Shown in pieces: positions 42,748 to 53,549 of a stretch of 64,000 bases of DNA. Within the stretch, counting starts at the first letter, position 1. Each line of letters starts with the position of its first letter. Under the pieces are notes generated by a model. That model was not told where the DNA came from. It was given only the letters and a program-made list of their open reading frames with translations, and ran no database searches. Position numbers and translations under genes: made by a program. The stretch is from Ceratobasidium sp. AG-K (Eukaryota; Basidiomycota; Agaricomycetes; Cantharellales; Ceratobasidiaceae): NCBI GenBank assembly GCA_037039685.1, contig JAWNGF010000008.1:2412968-2476967 (forward strand), read 5' to 3'.

Positions 42748-43512
42748 TACTAGCCAGTTGTCTGTGATTCCCAAAGATTTATTTCCTGAAGTACAGTTTA
42801 TTGTTTAGGCATGCAGACCGTGGTCAAAGCCTGGTTTCTGTGGTTGCAGTTCATGGCAGTCGTGTCCTGAACCACCTCCGCATATAACCCCTCTTGCAAC
42901 TGAAACTGGAAGGTATGCAGCATCCAGCTCTATAAGAGGCAATTGTCATTGTACAGGGACCATTTTGGGATGTACATTTGAGTGTTGAACATGCACTAGT
43001 CAATTCAGTACCAGTGTCCTGCCTTCATATGCCTCACCGTTTCAATTGATTATAATGGACCCAATACCCTCATATCTGACAGACCTCTAAAATGATACTA
43101 ACTAGGGGCACAGAGGGATAGCTTACTGCTGTTTGCAAAAAGGTTTGCAAGATCAGCACTCCATGATTCCCCTCAAAAAAAAGTGAGCTCAACTGTATTC
43201 AGTGAATATCTTGCCCATTTCCACATGTACATATATAAAATGGTATTAATGTGATGCTGAGATGAGTGCACACCTGATGGTGGATTGAACCGCCCACAAG
43301 GTGATGATTTGGCTGACTTGAGAATTTTCAGTCGGCGCAATCGAGTTTTTGGAGTCTTGATGGCATCAAATCTTACAATGGCTTGCTCATTTCAAAACTT
43401 GTTGCTCTACAAGCTGTATTTTTGGAGTCTTCTCACCGATGTGCATCAAATGGTATACTAACCTTGTCTAAACTCTCCAAATCGACAGGGCTGTTGGAAC
43501 CATTTTGGCCTC
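42748..43512. other. Gap without recognisable gene
   Basis: About 765 bp after the CHAT remnant. TTTTTGGAGTCTT occurs twice (near 43,348 and 43,420), each followed by ATGNNCATCAAAT-like sequence, a short tandem similarity. No gene is seen. Confidence 0.45.
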
Positions 43513-44638
43513 CATCTGAAAACCTGTAAATACCTAGACAGGGATATATATCACTAGCTAGCATATGTAGGTCCCCTAGCTGAAATGGAAAGGTCCTATG
43601 TTTATAGCAGTATGTAGCACCAACTGTGGTGAGCTGAGTGTATCTGGTGTCACATAACCCCAGCTAGCATGCTATAAAGGCTATCTTGTGCTAGATTGCA
43701 GCTAGCTAGTGCTATATGATGCTAGCTGGTGCTAGCTGGTGCTAGGTACTGCTCTGGTCTGGGGGGACAAATATGGTAATGGACAGAACAATTTTGGACA
43801 TGACTAAGCGCTGACTAAGCAGTGGCTGTGCCAATTTGCCAAATGAAATATGTTTCAAATGCTTAGTCACATTGGCAATTTTGATCATACTTTTGAACCA
43901 GCCATGGGTTCTCTGTCCCCTGTGCACCAATGTGGCTAAATGCTACAAAATACCCCCAGGTGAGTCAAGGGGGTGATGCAGGGGGGTGGGCAACAGGAGG
44001 AATCAAGCAGTCCAAGGGGGTCTAAGGGACTTGCTCTCAAAGTCATGTGGAGCACTCTCAGATTGGCTAAATCATTTTCCAGTTGAGGAATTTCCAATTA
44101 TGCTAAATTTGGTCAGCAGATGCTCCTGATCTTTTTGATTACAGATCAACCACTCAAACCTTATTTGGACCAGAAATGATTGCAAAAAAGGCGAAATACT
44201 TTCCCACAGCCGAGTTTTTTTGATGAAACATTACCTAATATGGACCAATTTGATGCAACAATCAATTAGAATCCAGATTGATGTGCTTGATGTTCAACAC
44301 CATTTCCCCTTGTAGACTTGCACAGCCACTGCTTAGTCAGTGCTTAGTCATGTCCAAAATTGTTCTGTCCATTACCATATTTGTCCCCCCAGACCAGAGC
44401 AGTACCTAGCACCAGCTAGCACCAGCTAGCATCATATAGCACTAGCTAGCTGCAATCTAGCACAAGATAGCCTTTATAGCATGCTAGCTGGGGGTATGCG
44501 ACACCAGATACACTCAGCTCACCACAGTTGGTGCTACATACTGCTATAAACACAGGACCTTTCCATTTCAGCTAGGGGACCTATATATGCTAGCTAGTGA
44601 TATATATCCCTGTCTAGGTATTTACAGGTTCCCAGATG
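43513..44638 (-). mobile_element. 1,126-bp inverted-repeat element, copy 2
   Basis: Reverse-complement copy of 36304-37429, the same length to the base and almost identical wherever I compared. It starts CATCTGAAAACCTG and ends GGTTCCCAGATG. It is flanked by TC on both sides (43511-43512, 44639-44640). No transposase is present. Confidence 0.8.
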
Positions 44639-44640
44639 TC

Positions 44641-45126
44641 ACAACTTCCTGGTTCTACCATTTTACTCCCTAGACCTTCATGGCAATGGTAGTTTGGTAA
44701 CCCTGTGGTTTCAACCATGGTAATTTGATGGTATGGTTGCACAGCATTTACCAAAACCAATTTGATATATACCATATGGTAGATGGTTTCAGCTGTGGAG
44801 TACTGGTTGGACTGTGGAGCCTGTGGACAGTGCTGAGTCCTCAGTGAAAACCGCACATGCTAACAAGGGCTCATTTACGCAAACAAGCCCTTACAAGCCC
44901 CAATTAGCACTGCAATTTACACTGAGTCATTGGAGGTCTGTTAGCGCCAGCAGGCACTGTTTGTGATGTCAGGTGGCGCACAGTGTGGATGCACTCAAAT
45001 CCTGTACAGTAAGCTATTCTCAAGTGTTCTAATAGCATCTGGCTCCTTTTCAGTGTATATAAGTTGTTTACTTTGAGCTCAATTGCATACCTCTGCCTTC
45101 CTTCCTCCTCAAGCCCCTCCTTCATG
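44641..45126. other. Gap with possible promoter of the hAT gene
   Basis: No coding frame is supported. TGTATATAAG at about 45,054-45,063 lies some 65 bp before the first usable ATG (45,127) of the hAT-like frame and could be its TATA box. Confidence 0.35.
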
Positions 45127-45288
45127 CCTGGTATTCTATCTGTACTTGCTTGCCTGGACAAATGGCCATCGGCAAAGAAGCGCAAGGGCCTTGACTTGGT
45201 CCCTGACCTTGCAGTATGGGAGCTCCAAGATGAGGAAATTATCAGTCAGTTAATAAACACAGTTTTGTTAAAGTATATGCACTCACTC

Positions 45289-45496
45289 CACTATGGACCC
45301 CAAAACTCCATATTTTCCGGAGTTTGATCGCAGTCCTTGGCAAAATACAGAGGTAATCACCATATCCAGTGTTGAGATCAAGGCACTCCAACAACCACTG
45401 ACCAAGATACAAGGTTTACTGCTGTGTTTTGCCAACAACACAGAGGAAACTTCTGCATAAACCTCTGTATTTTACAGAGATTTGGGGTCCACAGTG
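45289..45496. mobile_element. 208-bp CACTA-like MITE inside the hAT gene
   Basis: The left end CACTATGGACCCCAAA and the right end TTTGGGGTCCACAGTG are inverted repeats starting CACTA/CACTG. CTC flanks both sides (45286-45288, 45497-45499). A CACTA/G terminus with a 3-bp duplication is the hallmark of the CACTA (EnSpm/CMC) superfamily. There is no coding capacity. Confidence 0.7.
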
Positions 45497-46409
45497 CTCT
45501 TGGGTCTGTGTCCTACAGGTTTAGCCAAAGGAACCTGGCAATCCCCTGCATATGCCCATTATAACATTGAGCTTCATCAAATTTCTGACTGGTTTTCCAG
45601 CCCCCCTACCCCAATTGAACCTGTGTTCTGGTTTGTATGCAAGTATCACAATGCAGCCATGTTCTGTTGGAGCATGGTTGCATGACGACTGGCCACAGAA
45701 CAATGCCTTTGCTTGACAAGGCAAAAGAGTGTGATCAACAGCAAGGACTTCAGACATTCCTTGACAACAAAGCCCATGCAGACAAGCACTGAGCACCATA
45801 CTCAGAAGCATGGCACCTGGCAATCTTAGTGTATTGGGGGGGCCATAGTCACAGGCTTTCAAGACTCTGACTGACAAGTTTCACCATATGGGGGTTGACT
45901 ATCTGTGCCTGGCACAACCCTCCAATTTCCAATAACCCTCTCACAAGATATCAAAGCAATACATGCAAAGTATTCTCCTAGGATTAGAGAATACTTTTGG
46001 GTGAGTTCTTCACATTTATATGCCAAGTACGATTTTTCCTAAGCAAGATGAACAGACAATTCCAGGCGCCATTCATTTAGCAATTGATGGATGGACTAGC
46101 CTTACCTCTGAGTCGTAGCTAGGGGTGATTGTTATATTGTATGAGAAGGCCAAGATCCACTGGTATATCCTTGAATTTGTTTGGTAAGCATGCTAATCTC
46201 AAGTTGCATATAACCAGCTCAATCCTGACTCAAATATCAGCTTGACCGCATCGCACACAGGCGCATATCTTGCCAATAATGTTGCTTCATGCCTGAAGCA
46301 TTATGGACTTGAAAAAAAGGCAAGTTTTGTGACATTGACTCACTAACATTGACTTTAGCTAAGCAGACTACACCTTGGTTAAATTCTGGCCACTTCCCTT
46401 GACAATGCT

Positions 46410-46697
46410 CACTGTGGAGGCTAAGCACGCTGAATTCTAGCTACATCAGCACTGAGAACTCATGACTTACATCACTAGGCATGTCCGCTTTCAGTGACTG
46501 ATGCACTGAAGATTATCTTCTGGAATGACTGGGGGGCAAATTAGCCCAATAACCTATTCAAAATTCCCCTTTATGGTACCAATGACCACAAACCATGCGC
46601 AAGGTGACTGAAAAATGATGTAATCTATCACTGAAAGCAGTCATTTTGGGTTCAGTGCATTTGCTGACGTTATTCAGTAGCCTGAGACCCCACAGTG
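46410..46697. mobile_element. 288-bp CACTA-like MITE inside the hAT DNASNN codons
   Basis: Ends CACTGTGGAGG ... GACCCCACAGTG with GCT on both sides (46407-46409, 46698-46700). Removing the MITE and one GCT restores gac aat gct agt aac aac, the DNASNN motif of hAT transposases. It is homologous to 60184-60458. Confidence 0.85.
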
Positions 46698-48502
46698 GCT
46701 AGTAACAACCTGACCCTGGTGCAGCACCTTCAGCAGTGTATTCCACACTTTCAAGGAACACACTCATATGTGTGTTCTTTGGCACATATAATTGACTTGA
46801 TGGCTAAGGTGAGCTGAGTATATACATATGCCTTTTGGCCTCGAGTGGTGTGAGGATTAATTACTGACTGTTCTTGTATCTAGGTGTTAATGCTGACATT
46901 TTCTCATCCAAACTCTTGCACCAAAAAGGTATTGGAGCGTATCCTGGCCAGCACTACATCAGCAAGCCCTGGACATGCCACTCAAGATTTTCTGAACAGC
47001 CAGAAAACATCCAGCATTGACACTGAGGAGCTTGATGGCTCGGAAATAGCGAAGGTAGATGAGGCAAATTTTGAGCACAACACAATTGTTGTACAATATG
47101 TAGTTGTTCAAGCGATCAAACAGCTTTACTCAACACATGGTATCAAGCCCACTACGCAAGAGCTGGTAGAGGTACAAGCTATCATGACATTGGTAAGTTT
47201 TTTTGGCCTGTATGTGTGTCTTGTGTACTCAAATGACTGCTTCCTAGGTTTCTGGACTTGCCCGACAAGTTGACAAGTCTCCAGTTGCAAGGACAAAGTT
47301 CCTTGAGTGCATATCTATGTTCCCAGAGCTTAAGAGCTCTGGTTGCAAATCTCTTGGTCAAAGAGTTGCAACACGCTTGAATTCCGACAGGAAGGCACTG
47401 GACAATCAGCTCCATTTGTGGTGTCCTGTTCAGCTACTCACAAGCGACAAAGACCTGAACCTGAATCGCTTTGCCTTGGGCTCAAAGCAGCGATTACTTG
47501 CAGAAGAGCTTAGCGATGCTCTTGAGGTGTGTCGCCCAACAGCTTGGTGGGTCCTGTGCTAATGGTTGCCGCCTTCAGGTCTTTGAAATCCCCACTTGTT
47601 ATTTCTCGTCTAGCAAGCTCCCCCTCGTTCACAAGGTTCTTCTGGCTTTAATCGAAATGAAACAGAGCTTGATTGACATGCAAAGCTCTGCCGATATCAG
47701 CCCAGCTACTCAGGTCGGTGCACAGGCAGCACTCAATGTTTTCAACAAGTACATGGAAAACGTGAGTATATGTGAATTGTATTTTATTTTCATGGGTATG
47801 TATGTCTATGCTCAGTGCATGCTACATGTTACCTCATGCTGTTTTTAATTTAAGCTATGTGCCCCGACATCAAGTTCACCTGGTTCCGCAAGTATTACGA
47901 TGGCTCGACTGTTGAGAAGATACGTGATATGATCTCCACTCGGTTCAAGGTCCTGTACCCCTCAACGGATGTCGAGTCACAAATGCCGGCTCAAATCTCA
48001 AGGGTCCGTTCCAAATGATTGCTCAAGTAAATAGTGCCTCATTCTAATGCACGTTATTTATCTTTAGCCCAAGAATCGCTGGATTCACACACAAGCGGCC
48101 CTCAACCATCCTTCAGTACCTCAGCAGGATTCGATTGACGCGTATTCGAGCTCTGACCCAGATCCCGTCACCTTGTATGGAGGAGTACTCCCTTATTGGC
48201 CCTCCATGCTCGAGAGCTCACCCCGCGTGGCTCGGATGGCACTGAATTACCTCACGGCACCGGGTAAGCCTCGGTCACTGTTGTCAAACAATCGGCAGAC
48301 ACTAACATGTTACTCAATGGTATTAGCCACTTCTGTCGATGCAGAACGAGCGTTCTCTGCGGGACGCTTGACAATTAACCATCTACAGCATAACATGGCA
48401 TCCAAGACCTTTGAAGCTAAAATGGCTGTGGGCTCGTGGTACGGAACCCCACTCCTTCCTGGTATTTCTGAGATTGCGTCAGTGCTCCAGCAAACAATGT
48501 AA

Positions 48503-48742
48503 AAAATTGATTATTAGTGTTATCCTTGTATCTCCAATGGTATCTTTATATTATTTTAGGGTGCTTGCATAATACACTGGTCTATCACGGTCTCCACGGC
48601 CCCGTTCGGTTAAGCTCCACACCATCTGGTATATTGCAAATTGTTTACCGGTCCCGCGCTTCTTACCGCGGAATCCTTCCCGGAAGCTTTCGGTACTACC
48701 ATGAAGGTCCCTAGATAAACCTAAACCTCCAGCTCAACTCCT
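48503..48742. promoter_or_regulatory. Intergenic region upstream of the oxysterol-binding protein gene
   Basis: About 240 bp between the hAT relic and the next gene. It must hold the promoter, but no TATA box or named motif stands out. CCCGTTCGG and two CGCGG-type GC clusters are seen. Confidence 0.3.
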
Positions 48743-51700
48743 ATGGCTGGACCTTCCGCTCAAGGCAAGCCGTAAGCTCTTGTAACTACATCTCATGATT
48801 TATCTCAGTGGCACAAGCAGATCCACTATGGCAGGTCAAACTGTTGGCGGCGCTTCGCGCTGGTGACGTCGCCCAGATCCAGAGTTTCCTTCACGACCTT
48901 CGTCCGTCCAGGACAAGCAACCAGCCTAGTGCGGATCCCGATGGTAAAGCGGCGACGATCGTTCACTTTGCCGTTCGAAGTGCGACATGTGAGTGCGTTA
49001 TACTGTATCAGTCAACCATGGTTGACGTTCCACAGGCGATACGATCGAATGCGTGCTTGCAAACAAATACATATCGCCAAACCTTGCTAGCCCTCCCGAT
49101 TCCGGGTTTACCGCCATCCATCTCGCATCGTCAATTGGGCGCATCGATGCTCTTGGGGTATTATTGGATCAAGAAGGAGCGGACGATACCCTGGTAGACT
49201 CGCGTGGCCAGTCCATTCTTGATGTGGCCAAGGACCAACGAACTCGCCAGGTCATTCAAGGTAGCCCGCTCATACCGTCAGGCTACTGCTTCTCACTCTT
49301 ATGATTAGAATCTCAAGAAGCATTCCGACGCCACTTTACCACGGCTCTCTCGCGTTACATCAGCTCGCCTCTGCCTACCCCATCATCGGGTTCTCTGGAA
49401 CTTTTAAACATCCTCCGCTCCCCCCGGGTCAAGCTGCTGGATCTATCTGCCCTTGATCCTACATCGGGCACCACCCTGCTCCACGAGGCCGTCCGACGAC
49501 GTGATCAGATGCTTGTCGAAACTGCCGTTCACGTTGGTGCGGACGTTTTTGTCCGTGATCAAAAAGGAAAGGGGCTGCTCGATGGGGACAAGGACAAGGA
49601 CGGCGAGCGTATTCGCGTCTTCTTGCGGCAATGTAAGGATTAGGATTCAGTACTGTTTGTTCCACTTTCTAACATGGCTCTAGACTTGAATCAAGACGTT
49701 ACCTTAATAGGTTCCGTATCTACCGACCCACCAAACTACCGAGGTTACCTTGTAAGTACCACTCTGTTCTCGAAAACTGTGATCTTACTAGGCGATCCAG
49801 TCTAAATATGCCAATGTAGCCAAAGGCTACAACACCCGATGGTTTGTACTCAAAGACGACATGTTGTCATATTATCGCAGCCGCGAGGATGAAGGGTTGG
49901 CCGTTCGAGGAGCCATTTCAGTGCGAGCCGCTCGCTTAAAGACCACTCCGGGTGACAAGCTTCGTTTCGAGATCCACGCTCACACACCCTCTGCCCAATC
50001 CGGTCACTCTGTTGGCTCTGCCGGCCAAAAATGGTACATGAAGGCAAACCATCCAGGAGAAGTCGCCCGATGGGTCCAAATGATCAATCGTAGCATCGAA
50101 TTCTACCAGCAAAAGGAGCGTGGTCAGCAACCCCCTGCCAACTCGGATTCAGAATCGATGCAAAGCGCTCACGAGAGCTCTCGGCGTACCAAGAGCCTGC
50201 GGTCAAGTGTCGACATGCTGCGAGGGTGGAGTGCCCGATCCACTCATGGCGCCAATCGTTCTCGGCAGTCTATCAATCAACCACCTCCTGCTGGGACAGA
50301 GACTCCGCACACAGTTGGCGGGACCAACGAGGCCGAGAGCCAGGAAGACGACTCGCGCTCCGTGTCATCGGCTGCGACGGAATCTTCCCAAATTCCCCAC
50401 GGCGAACAATTCCAGCTTCAAAACCGTGCCACGCAAATGGAAGTCGACCTAGCTAGGCAGCTCCTCGACCAACTTGTGTTACCCGACGGCTCTTCGCCCC
50501 GGCTCGTCGAAGTCAAGGCGGCGCTAGAACGCAGCCTACTCACTTTGAAGGACTCGATCAACCAGTGCGCCGCCATGACAGAGGAGCGTGAGGCTTGGTT
50601 TTCAGCTCGGGTCGAACGAGAGGCTGATGCTCGCCGCATGTGGGAGGATAATGTTGTGGCGCTGGCGAACCAGAGCGAGCAGGTGGAGCGGGAGCTGGTC
50701 CGGAGTGTTCAGATCAACAAGGGGCAGCGGCGCGTATTAAGAACCCTCTTGGGGTCGAGTGGAGAAGATCCTTCTACCCCCCGTGCAACCATCGACATTA
50801 TCGCCCCAGTGGCCGAGCAAAGCCCGCCCGTTTCCGTGTCTTTGCCCCCGCCTCGTCTCGAACGACTCGATGCTCCCACTCAACTCGCCCTGCCAGAGGC
50901 TGCCCACTCTCCGTTGCGATCTCCCCTTGCCTCTAAGCTTGTGGATCCCGAAACCGAAGGCATCTTGGGGGAGGATTCCGACGACGAGTTTTTTGATGCA
51001 ATAGAAAGTGGAGCAATCTCCAATCTCCCATCGGCAATCCTGCCTCGCCCAAGCACGCTAGTTTCTCCCAGCGTGAACCAGGAATCTTATCAAGGATACG
51101 CACACTTGCGCGACCGGTTACCTATTGGCAGCGACAACCGACCTCCTGTCAGCTTATGGGCCGTGCTCAAGGGGAGCATCGGAAAAGACTTGACCAAGAT
51201 CAGCTTTCCCGTGTTTTTCAATGAGCCGACCAGTATGCTCCAACGAATGGCCGAAGATATGGAGTTCTCAGAGTGCTGTACGTGACTACATGCGTCTAAT
51301 TGCTTGGCTAACAATCTCAAAGTGGATGCGGCTGCCAATGAACGCGATGCGCACAAGCGAATCGCATACGTCGCCGCCTTTGCCATGTCCAACTATTCAA
51401 GCACGATTGGTCGTATCGCCAAGCCGTTTAACCCAATGTTGGTGAGTACTCTTGTCACACGACACTCCTCGACTAAGTCCTGTCAGGGTGAGACATTCGA
51501 GTATTGTCGATTGGACAGGCAATACCGCTACGTCTCTGAGCAAGTGAGCCACCATCCTCCAATGTCTGCCTGCTGGGCAGAATCGCCCTCGTGGAACTAT
51601 TATGGAGAGGTCAGGTGACCGGCTCAAAGGAAGCCGTGAGCTAACACATATATAGGTCGACGCCAAGAACAAGTTCATGGGCAAATCATTCGAGATTAGG

Positions 51701-52579
51701 CCTACCGGGGTCGCTCACGCAGCTCTAAAGCTGCCAGAGGACTGGGCACCAGGTTATCCTCCCGCCAAGGGAGACCCCGAGACAAACCACGGCAAAGTTA
51801 TCGAGCATTACAGTTGGAAAAAGGTGACGACCAACGTATCTGGATTCATCGTTGGCCAACCGACCATTGACCACTATGGGGACATGAAGGCAAGTGATCA
51901 CCAACGACTCGAAACATTACTCATCTTGCCGCAGGTTGTCAACCACCGCACGGGCGATACATGTTTGCTCACGTTCAAGCCCAGGGGTTGGCGCGCCAAG
52001 GACTCTTTTGAGATCAAGGGCTCGATTCAAGATGCATCGGGACGTGTGACTTGGGAGATTGCTGGACGGTGGAACAGCCAGCTGCTCGCGAGACCCGCCG
52101 GGACCGGGGCCGGAGATTTACTGCCCGACGCCGACAGCTCGGCAAGCCAGTACTTGCTACTCTGGAAGAATACCGAAAAGCCAGCAGCACCATTCAACCT
52201 CACGCCGTTTGCGATAACCCTAAACGATTGTCCACCAGACACGTTGGCTCCGTATCTTCCCCCCACCGACTGTCGGATCCGGCCCGATCAGCGTGCATTT
52301 GAAGGCGGTCGGTATGAGCGTGCCAATGATCTCAAGTCAATGCAGGAAGACTTTCAGCGTGCGACGCGCCGCAAGCGAGAGCTCGGCGAGATTCCTCCCC
52401 ATAAACCACGCTGGTTTTCGGAAACGATCGACGAGGATAGTGGTGAACGAGTGTGGCAGCCATCCAGGGAGGGCGAGCGACTCGAGTATTGGGCAGAGCG
52501 TGAGCGCGTCTTTAAGCAAGGCGGCAAGGGCAAGGCGAGCTGGCAGGACGTAGACGAGATTTTTATAACTGAAGAGTAG
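48743..52579 (+). CDS. OSH1: OSH1-like oxysterol-binding protein (ankyrin, PH, FFAT, ORD)
   Basis: Ten-exon model giving 1,141 aa, in frame throughout: 48743-48764, 48809-48988, 49036-49260, 49309-49632, 49684-49751, 49792-51277, 51323-51441, 51487-51609, 51656-51889, 51935-52579. Ankyrin-type repeats fill the first 230 residues ([36 protein letters not shown]). A PH domain lies near 268-380 ([17 protein letters not shown]). A long linker contains EFFDAIE at about 672-678, a textbook FFAT motif for binding ER VAP proteins. The C-terminal ORD has the signature EQVSHHPP near 827. It should move sterols or phosphoinositides at ER contact sites. The first intron and the one at 51890-51934 need GC donors; the start exon is the least certain part. 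Confidence 0.88.
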
Positions 52580-52636
52580 ATATAATATGATTTGTTTGAC
52601 CTTGTATTTGTCGTTTCACGGCGCTTGTTTTTCGCA

Positions 52637-53386
52637 ATGAACTCTCCCGCATCCACGGCTAGCAGCACATTCTGGCTGATCGATACCACCTCGGTCTCGG
52701 GCACGTTTACCACCACAGCCACTTTTACCCTATGGGTCCCGCTGTACACGACTTCAACTCCGGCCGCAAGTTCGAGTGCAGTGAGCGACAGCGCGGGCTC
52801 TGGACCCAACGCTGGTGTTGTTGCGGGTGCCGTCGTGGGCACGCTGCTCGGATTGTCACTGGTCATTGTGCTATTTATACTTTTCAGACGCCGCACCCGA
52901 ATCCACCGCGTTAAACCCCGAATCAAGCCCGGGACACCCCAGTCTGGCTCGACGCACGGTCTCATCGACCTGGCCGCCGAACCCGGCCCCCACCCCGAAA
53001 ACATCGAGCCATGGATCGCCCCTGGACTCGTCCGGCGTCCCACCAAGGCTGAAGAAGCCGCGAGCCAGGCCCAGGCTAGCCACCGCGCCGAGGCACTGAA
53101 CACGATACCGATGGAGCCCATGACAACGCCCGAGCCGCAAGGTACGTGCTCTTGATACCACCAAACGCAAGCCTCACCCCTTCCAGATTCAGTTCCAGGG
53201 CCGAGCCAGCCCCGCCTCCAGCTACACCCCACATCCAGCGCCAAATCCCTGGCCCCGCAACCCCGCCGACGCGCTCGGGAGCCCTCTCCTCCGCGCCTCG
53301 AACAAGACGCGGGCGTGTCGTTGCTTCGAGCAGGCGACGACGTCTTGCCACCGTCGTACGGAGACTTGATTCACGACCGGCCATAA
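52637..53386 (+). CDS. Single-pass membrane protein, 234 aa, unknown function
   Basis: Two exons, 52637-53141 and 53187-53386, around a 45-nt GT-AG intron, starting at the ATG 52637 only 57 bp after the OSH1-like stop. The N-terminal 58 residues are Ser/Thr-rich with a few aromatic residues. A Gly/Val/Leu membrane helix lies at about 60-83 (AGVVAGAVVGTLLGLSLVIV) and is followed by RRRTR, predicting the C-terminus in the cytosol. The cytosolic tail is Pro-rich and ends PPSYGDLIHDRP. The Ser/Thr-rich outside plus TM plus basic stop resembles fungal cell-surface sensors or mucin-like proteins, but no WSC or Cys pattern is present. No cleavable signal peptide is obvious. Confidence 0.7.
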
Positions 53387-53549
53387 CCACGGATCAACTG
53401 CTAGTATACACACTGTCACCCTAATGCGCCTGAAATACATATTCCCGTCTTTTGTACAACTCGATTATGTAACAACCATGCGACACAGTGAGACAAAAAG
53501 AAACAAAAAGAAATGGACAAGGGCCCGCCCAAATGCAAAAAAGTCCGCC

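Larger units (their letters stand above)
45127..48502 (+). pseudogene. hAT-family transposase gene with introns, interrupted by two MITEs
   Basis: Fragments in order: a Lys/Arg-rich start (SAKKRKGLDLVPDLAVW); a BED-like part (SPAYAHYNIELHQ ... FVCKYHNA, 45,550-45,670); IKAIHAKYSPRIREYF; then IHLAIDGWTS and a catalytic-region piece AHTGAYLANNVASCLKHYG. Next is DNASNN, split by a MITE at 46,409, then SLAHIIDLMAK. Downstream exons follow from 46,883, including MCPDIKFTWFRKYY, and the hAT dimerisation motif ATSVDAERAFSAGRLTINHLQHNM ends at 48,502. Introns with GT...AG are visible at about 46,183-46,242, 46,810-46,881, 47,764-47,854, 48,006-48,068 and 48,264-48,330. A TAG near 46,118 and frame breaks at 45.7-45.9 kb mark decay. 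Confidence 0.8.

Noticed and set aside
36304..44638. The 8.3-kb segment as one composite transposon bounded by the two 1,126-bp copies
   Set aside because: Each copy has its own flanking 2-bp repeat (TA and TC), which fits two separate insertions better than one composite mobilisation.
48743..48808. First OSH1 intron with the GT donor at 48772
   Set aside because: That donor leaves two bases and puts exon 2 out of frame. The GC donor at 48765 keeps the frame, as does the GC-AG intron at 51890.
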